From: Algoriphagus antarcticus
GTDB lineage: Bacteria > Bacteroidota > Bacteroidia > Cytophagales > Cyclobacteriaceae
Direction: 5' to 3'
Length of the DNA: 54,191 bases
Assembly (NCBI RefSeq): GCF_002150685.1
Contig: NZ_MSSW01000072.1
Coordinates: 1-54,191, forward strand
Shown in pieces: positions 49,455-54,191 of the stretch (position 1 is the stretch's first letter; each line of letters starts with the position of its first letter). Both the position numbers and the translations under genes were made by a program. Under the pieces are notes generated by a model that had not been told where the DNA came from, ran no database searches, and saw only the letters and a program-made list of their open reading frames with translations.

Positions 49455-52268
49455 TCAATAGCTCACAGAGATAATATACTTACTCTCGTTCGGTTCGGGA
49501 ATTTTAATTGTTTCCTTTTTTACATCAAAAGTGTCCCATGGTCGACCATTCACCATTACAGAACGAATGGGTTTTTCATCAGGATGACGCAATCTTACCC
49601 ATAATTCTTTTGGTGGATCCCGATCCGAGAGTTCAATAGTTGCCACGATTTCATGCTCGTTGGATTCGCCTTGAATAGAAAATGAAATTTCCCCGAAATA
49701 GGTGGGCGCATTTTTCACCTTGATTTCTTTACCATTTTCCAACCATGCCCGTGGTATCGCCTGACCGATCATAAGGGTTTCATCTCCAATTTCATCAATC
49801 AACATCTTACGGTATAGTTCAAACCAGGCACCATCGGTACTGGGAGGTCCGTAATATTGTCCATGTGCCCAGCGATGCTCAAGCGGACTAAACTGGCCAT
49901 TGGAAAATGCACTTGCCATCAAACTATAAAAGCTTCGGATTACTGCTTTTGGCTCGTCGCGCAATAGATAGGCAGCTGACTGCTGTACATAGATCGGTTC
50001 ATTTGCCGCCCCTTTATTTTGGAGGAAAAGGTTGTCTTCATGGTCATTTAGCATAGCCGTGGTAAGCCAGCTGTCAGCTTCAAAAACTCCCAATCTCGAC
50101 AAATGCAAAGGGCCGGTGTCAACATCCGTGGGGTACCACTCGTCCAACATTCTACGAGGAGTCAAGGCATCTGTTGGAACATAATTAATCCAAGTGCCGT
50201 CAGCCAACTGGACAACGGGAGATTTAACACTGCTTCGGGCAAATGCCATGACCACATCCTTTTTCATTTTGGCACTGATTTGTTTTACCTCGGCTGCACG
50301 GGGATGATTATATCGAGCTAGTGCTTTTCCAAAAAGTTCAAGACCGGCCACGTAATAAGCTTGTGTAAATGCCCAGGCCCTTTCCACGGTGGTCAAATCG
50401 TTGAGCGGGTTCAGAATCAAACCGGAACCCTCTTTTCCGGTAGTTGATTCAGCAATTTTAGCCAAAGTCCAATCCAGAGTTTTGAGAGAGGAGGGGAGCA
50501 ATTGTTCAAAGTGATCCCGATTTCCAGAAAGAAGATAATTCTGAGCTATGGTGTATAAATGTCCTGGCGAATAAACGCCCCATTCAGCATAACCTCCAAT
50601 TCTGCCATCCGGTCGTTGTTGTGTTTGAAAAATGGACTTGATTTCATTTTGCGCCACTTCCTCATATCCCCGTAAACCATAAATCATATAGTCAACATAC
50701 ACGCCTTGATTTATAGGCCAGTCCGAGTTTTCTTGACCGTAGGCAACATTTGAATAAGGAAGATCCATGTGGTCTTTTCCAGTGCTATCTATCGTGTGGC
50801 GAGGCAAAATAAGTGAATGCCATACATTGGCCCGGAATAATTCATTGACAGCTTCTTCGGGAACTTCAAATAGCGCACCTTGATCAATCCAATCATTCCA
50901 GTATTTTACGGTTTGATTTTTTGCAGATGAAAAAGTTAGCGCTTCCAAAGTTGTTCGCTGTGAAATCTCGACGGAAGGGGAAGGAAGCTTCACTAATAAT
51001 TGTAGCGATTGACCGTCATTTAGCTGCCCGCTAATAGTTAGGATATATTCTTGTCCATATTCTTCGGTTAGGCCTTCATCCATCCCAACCGTTAAGTTAT
51101 TTCCAGATTCGATCGTCAAAAGAATATTACCTGTCGCTTTCTCAGAAACCATCCAGCCATAAGTGGACTTTTTCAACTCAAGTTCCTGATCCTTTACTTC
51201 ACTATTCAGGCTGACTTTATAAGTTACCGGTCCGGGTTTGCCGGTAATTTTTACTTTGGTAAAAAAAACGCTTGGAATATAACCGCGATTAGATGCATCT
51301 ATTTTCTCCAAGGGGCTAGCAAATTGTTCCATTTCCAACCTCTGTCCATCCTTTTCCAAGTGAGTGATTAGAATCGGCAAGCCATTTTCAATCACCTGAC
51401 TAATCCATTTGCTTCCTTCCCAAATAGGATCCATCCTAAACTCGTAAGGTGAAGCATAGTCGGGTCTCACATTTCCCCATCGGTCAATCGCGAATTTGTA
51501 AATGGATCCATGAGCTGCAGCCGTTACCGTTAAATGCCCGGTTGTCCCCTTATATTTTGTCTGCCAGGGGAAATTATAGACGTTGGGATTCCCAAAGTCC
51601 TTCCATTGAGTTTTGAAAAATTCGTAGGATGCATCTGGTTCTTTATTAACACGTTTCAGTGTGCGCATCCCCGTTAATGAAGTGAGGTATTGATCAAAAT
51701 CAAGGGGCTTGTCAGCAATACTTAGGTAAATATCCTGTTCGGGTAACCACATGGCTCCCTCACTAAGTAATTGCTGGAGGGAAAATGAAAAGCCTTCTAT
51801 TCCAGCTTTGTCCAATTGAACCGTCAGAATTGGAGCGTCCGGCATATTCCAAGGGTCTTTACTCAGCCGTTCAATCTGTCCCTGAGATCCATTTTCCATT
51901 AAATAGGGCCACATTTTCATCTCGCCCATTTTCAACAATTCAGCCACTGGTTTTTGCCAGCTGATCGTTGCAATCAATTCATCTACATCGCCGGCGCCGT
52001 AGTTTAGCAGGATTCCATTACTAAGCTGATCATCTGATTCGAGCAAATTGCCCGATAAATTGGAAATGGTCATTCCGGGTACAGAACTTATCAATACTAT
52101 TTTCTTTATAGTCTTAATTGCTCCCAGGTGTCCAAAAGATATTTTAAGAGCAAGGCTTTGAACTTGCTCCTTTTGCTTCTGAGCGTTGCTGGTTTGATTA
52201 GCCAAAAAAATCATTACTAAAGAAAAAGCTATGATCACACACGGTTTTCCAGTTGGTTGAAACTTCAT
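49455..52268 (-). CDS. Large secreted (alpha/alpha)6-type glycoside hydrolase candidate
   Basis: The 937-residue protein has a signal peptide (CVIIAFSLVMIFLANQTSNAQ, shown whole here as 20+1: cut after NAQ). The first half is beta-rich. The second half, from about residue 470, has a six-hairpin toroid pattern: FRANVWHSLILPRHTIDSTG, WPINQGVYVDYMIYGLRGYE, RPDGRIGGYAEWGVYSPGHL and a later EHRWAHGQYYGPPSTDGAWF. Acidic residues in these segments are candidate catalytic acids. The C-terminal 100 residues form another beta-domain. I cannot name the GH family; rhamnosidase- or GH95-like relatives are possible. It is a single-gene unit with no visible regulator. Confidence 0.65.
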   Translation of the reverse strand: MKFQPTGKPCVIIAFSLVMIFLANQTSNAQKQKEQVQSLALKISFGHLGAIKTIKKIVLISSVPGMTISNLSGNLLESDDQLSNGILLNYGAGDVDELIATISWQKPVAELLKMGEMKMWPYLMENGSQGQIERLSKDPWNMPDAPILTVQLDKAGIEGFSFSLQQLLSEGAMWLPEQDIYLSIADKPLDFDQYLTSLTGMRTLKRVNKEPDASYEFFKTQWKDFGNPNVYNFPWQTKYKGTTGHLTVTAAAHGSIYKFAIDRWGNVRPDYASPYEFRMDPIWEGSKWISQVIENGLPILITHLEKDGQRLEMEQFASPLEKIDASNRGYIPSVFFTKVKITGKPGPVTYKVSLNSEVKDQELELKKSTYGWMVSEKATGNILLTIESGNNLTVGMDEGLTEEYGQEYILTISGQLNDGQSLQLLVKLPSPSVEISQRTTLEALTFSSAKNQTVKYWNDWIDQGALFEVPEEAVNELFRANVWHSLILPRHTIDSTGKDHMDLPYSNVAYGQENSDWPINQGVYVDYMIYGLRGYEEVAQNEIKSIFQTQQRPDGRIGGYAEWGVYSPGHLYTIAQNYLLSGNRDHFEQLLPSSLKTLDWTLAKIAESTTGKEGSGLILNPLNDLTTVERAWAFTQAYYVAGLELFGKALARYNHPRAAEVKQISAKMKKDVVMAFARSSVKSPVVQLADGTWINYVPTDALTPRRMLDEWYPTDVDTGPLHLSRLGVFEADSWLTTAMLNDHEDNLFLQNKGAANEPIYVQQSAAYLLRDEPKAVIRSFYSLMASAFSNGQFSPLEHRWAHGQYYGPPSTDGAWFELYRKMLIDEIGDETLMIGQAIPRAWLENGKEIKVKNAPTYFGEISFSIQGESNEHEIVATIELSDRDPPKELWVRLRHPDEKPIRSVMVNGRPWDTFDVKKETIKIPEPNESKYIISVSY

Positions 52269-52791
52269 AATGACTAATATATCTTTTTTCTTGTCTTACA
52301 CGGTGGTTTATCTCACAGATCACTTAACTATAATAACTTCCGTTTGATGGCTACAGTCCGGGGTGTTGGTTTGACGAGGGTAGTATTCTTGAATTATAAA
52401 TTCGAAAAAATAAAATGATGTAGCTAATCCTGACTATTGAACAGGATTATATCTAGCCCAACGCTTTTACTATTTGGAATAAAGTTTATCTAAGAAGATA
52501 ATCGGGTGGATTCGGAGGAATAGAAATGATAGGAGGTGAGGAGTGTGGTAAAAATGCAGGAGCCATTGCAACTTTGAATTTTCAGCCAGGCGTACATATT
52601 ACCTACGTCTTCGCTATCGATTTACCAATCATCAGGCAACATCTCCGCTATCTTTGAATTAAGCCTCTTGCTCTTTCTCAGACAAACTGATAATTTGTTT
52701 ATTTTTACCGGATCATGGAATTATTATTATCGTGAAAGGCCATTTTTCTATCGATAGTTTTGCAAAATCATAGTTTGTCTTCAAGCTTTTT
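52269..52791. other. Interval with a possible coding remnant
   Basis: On the plus strand, 52508-52657 reads GFGGIEMIGGEECGKNAGAI and then ATLNFQPGVHITYVFAID before a stop. It looks like a protein fragment, but no family or start could be assigned. Nothing else was seen. Confidence 0.35.
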
Positions 52792-53475
52792 TTAACTGTA
52801 ATGAGCAATGATACTCTTGGAAACTTCAATCAAATTCTTTCCTATGAATTGGGGCTTCGGGGCAAGCGGATAAAGTGATTGACCTTCACGTTCAATAAAA
52901 GCTGCCTGCATGCCAGCTCGTAAAGCACCAGCAATATCCCAACCGTGAGCAGCAACCAGTATGGCATCAGAAACATTTACTGACAATTGTTCGGTTGCCC
53001 ATGTATATGTTTCTAATGCTGGTTTATATTTTTTAATTGTATCTATACTAAGTGTTGCTTCAAAATATTCGGTGAGTTTTGCATGTTGCATTTGTGCAGT
53101 AAGCGTAGCTGAAGGCGAATTAGTAAGCGTAACAAGACGAAATCCATTCTCTTTTAAAAGCTGCAAGCCTTTTGGCACATCATCGTAAGTAGATAATTCC
53201 TTGATAGTTTGTAATGCTTCTTTTCTTTCTTTAGGAGTGACATCTGCCTTTAGATCTTTGACAGCCATCTCTAAAGTAGCATCTGCAAGTTCAGTAAAGT
53301 TGTGATAATTACTTGTGCAGTTATCCACTAAAGAATAATGCAGGAGCATTTCAAACCAGACACCAAAGCCTTTATTGCTACCTAAAAGGCTATTTATTTT
53401 ACTTTTCAGGGTTGCCATATCCAATAGTGTTTCATTAACATCGAATACCATCAGGGGAAGTTTATTATCGGTCAT
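52792..53475 (-). CDS. Haloacid dehalogenase type II (HAD superfamily)
   Basis: The start at 53475 (MTDNKLPLMVFDVNETLLDM) gives 227 residues, normal for L-2-haloacid dehalogenases; an upstream extension to 53559 would add an unlikely cysteine-containing leader. The nucleophile is the Asp in VFDVNETLLD. Motif II is LVTLTNSPSATL, the motif III Lys is in IKKYKPALETY, and motif IV is DAILVAAHGWDIAGALRAGM. VxNxTL in place of DxDGTL is typical of this subgroup. It should release halide from 2-haloacids or act on a related substrate. It appears to be a single-gene unit. Confidence 0.88.
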   Translation of the reverse strand: MTDNKLPLMVFDVNETLLDMATLKSKINSLLGSNKGFGVWFEMLLHYSLVDNCTSNYHNFTELADATLEMAVKDLKADVTPKERKEALQTIKELSTYDDVPKGLQLLKENGFRLVTLTNSPSATLTAQMQHAKLTEYFEATLSIDTIKKYKPALETYTWATEQLSVNVSDAILVAAHGWDIAGALRAGMQAAFIEREGQSLYPLAPKPQFIGKNLIEVSKSIIAHYS

Positions 53476-53571
53476 TGCTAAGGTCTTAACTAGTTTATTT
53501 GTACAATGTATTTCCTTGCTGCCCATTGTGCCAACTTGACATATTTTGAAGGAGTACAAAATTAATTTATT

Positions 53572-53745
53572 CTATTTGGATTTTCTCATACGCAGAACGA
53601 AATATATAATTATAGCAACAACAAATACAACTAAAAATATGCCTACTCCTATTCCGGCTTTGAATATATCTCCAATTACTGAACAACTTGAAAATATTGT
53701 CATGATGGAAATTAGCAATGCGGTGATGAATGATTGTTTTTTCAT
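53572..53745 (-). CDS. Small lipoprotein with one membrane span (57 residues)
   Basis: The frame encodes MKKQSFITALLISIMTIFSS, then CSVIGDIFKAGIGVGIFLVV and a hydrophobic stretch ending YFVLRMRKSK. The lipobox IFSSC and the G-rich GIGVGIF segment match a family of very short Bacteroidota lipoproteins. Its ATG overlaps the TGA of the upstream YtxH gene (ATGA), so the two are translationally coupled. Function unknown. Confidence 0.75.
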   Translation of the reverse strand: MKKQSFITALLISIMTIFSSCSVIGDIFKAGIGVGIFLVVFVVAIIIYFVLRMRKSK

Positions 53746-54056
53746 AGCTGTATATCAGTTTTGGGTAAACTCGAATCATGATGGCCATCATTTTTAAGCT
53801 CGTTGTGTCCATCATACATTTTTGATTTGCTTTTTATTATTAATGAATCAGCGTCTTCCATAACAGCTTTATACTTTGCTGCTATATTTTCCATTAGTTG
53901 ATCGAATTGCACCTGAATTTCTCCAAACGAATCTTCGCCTTTTTTAGAGATTTTTCTACGGGTTTCCGAACCCTTTTCAGGAGCCAATAAGATCCCTAAA
54001 GCTGCACCAGCGGCTGCGCCTACCATGATTCCTAATAATAATTTTCCTGAGCTCAT
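53742..54056 (-). CDS. YtxH domain-containing protein
   Basis: The 104-residue product begins MSSGKLLLGIMVGAAAGAAL, then GILLAPEKGSETRRKISKKG, the standard YtxH (gas vesicle GvpP-like) start: a Gly/Ala-rich membrane segment followed by APxxGxxxR. The rest is a charged helix. Members are small stress-induced, membrane-linked proteins. It overlaps the small lipoprotein gene by 4 bp. Confidence 0.85.
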   Translation of the reverse strand: MSSGKLLLGIMVGAAAGAALGILLAPEKGSETRRKISKKGEDSFGEIQVQFDQLMENIAAKYKAVMEDADSLIIKSKSKMYDGHNELKNDGHHDSSLPKTDIQL

Positions 54057-54104
54057 AATTTTTGTATTTAAATTTTGTGAAATGTTAATGATAATTTTTT
54101 ATTG

Positions 54105-54191
54105 TGATTATACGGAATCTTGCCAGTAGAAAATTTATAGGATCAAAAATTCAAAGACACCTTGAATTCTGGTTTACTTCGGTCTTCGGTC
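54105..54191 (-). repeat. Dispersed repeat family A, partial copy (window edge)
   Basis: Begins TATACGGAATCTTGCCAGTA and continues with the family core to the first GAATTC and TTCGGTCTTCGGTC. It is cut by the window end. Orientation as at 46302-46455. Confidence 0.85.

Overview
The window looks like chromosomal DNA from a free-living member of the Bacteroidota, most likely a Cytophagales/Cyclobacteriaceae genome of the Algoriphagus type. Signs of this are the AT-leaning composition, A-rich start regions, many secreted proteins and lipoproteins, and the families present: a PmoA-like lipoprotein, DUF5077/DUF3472, a large sugar-dehydrogenase/cytochrome c lipoprotein, GH130, a PD40-amidohydrolase fusion, and KilA-N genes. 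No tRNA, rRNA, CRISPR array or intact transposase was seen. Both window ends lie inside copies of one dispersed repeat (family A), so the sequence may be a contig broken at repeats.

Layout. 0-5 kb: sugar and secreted-protein genes (PmoA-like lipoprotein, mutarotase, a DUF5077/DUF3472 gene with a stop codon in its signal peptide, an aldo/keto reductase). 5-10 kb: mobile repeats, an uncharacterised lipoprotein and partner, and a 900-residue cytochrome c lipoprotein. 10.5-16 kb: a tight minus-strand operon of four GT2 glycosyltransferases and one ABC exporter, probably for a surface glycan. 16-24 kb: scattered housekeeping and accessory genes (DinB-like, FAD oxidoreductase, ElaA-type acetyltransferase, propeller lipoprotein, a LOV-like PAS protein lacking the photoactive cysteine) and much decayed DNA.

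24.8-34.7 kb is the accessory island. An unknown four-gene minus-strand operon diverges from a complete EcoRII-like restriction-modification set (controller, Vsr, cytosine-5 methyltransferase, EcoRII-type endonuclease). Two inverted repeats between the two operons could be controller operators. The endonuclease gene abuts a KilA-N gene that has lost its C-terminus, the first of at least five KilA-N copies in different stages of decay. Four of these copies carry a 30-32 bp palindrome at the same codons; its sequence differs between copies while its pairing is kept. Next to them is a tandem array of seven ~228 bp units, each packed with perfect inverted repeats. Single hairpins of the same kind reappear at 35.8, 37.0 and 40.9 kb.

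35-54 kb: a dimeric-barrel secreted protein, a PD40-amidohydrolase with a small monooxygenase-like gene behind it, a GH130-like enzyme, a divergent HPF/baeRF pair linked to the ribosome, a phosphodiesterase-like enzyme, a PEGA/SHOCT lipoprotein, a large (alpha/alpha)6-type glycosidase candidate, a haloacid dehalogenase, and a YtxH/small-lipoprotein pair. Pseudogenes of a GNAT acetyltransferase and a GT1 glycosyltransferase lie between them.

All functional names rest on motif recognition by eye; no database search was run.
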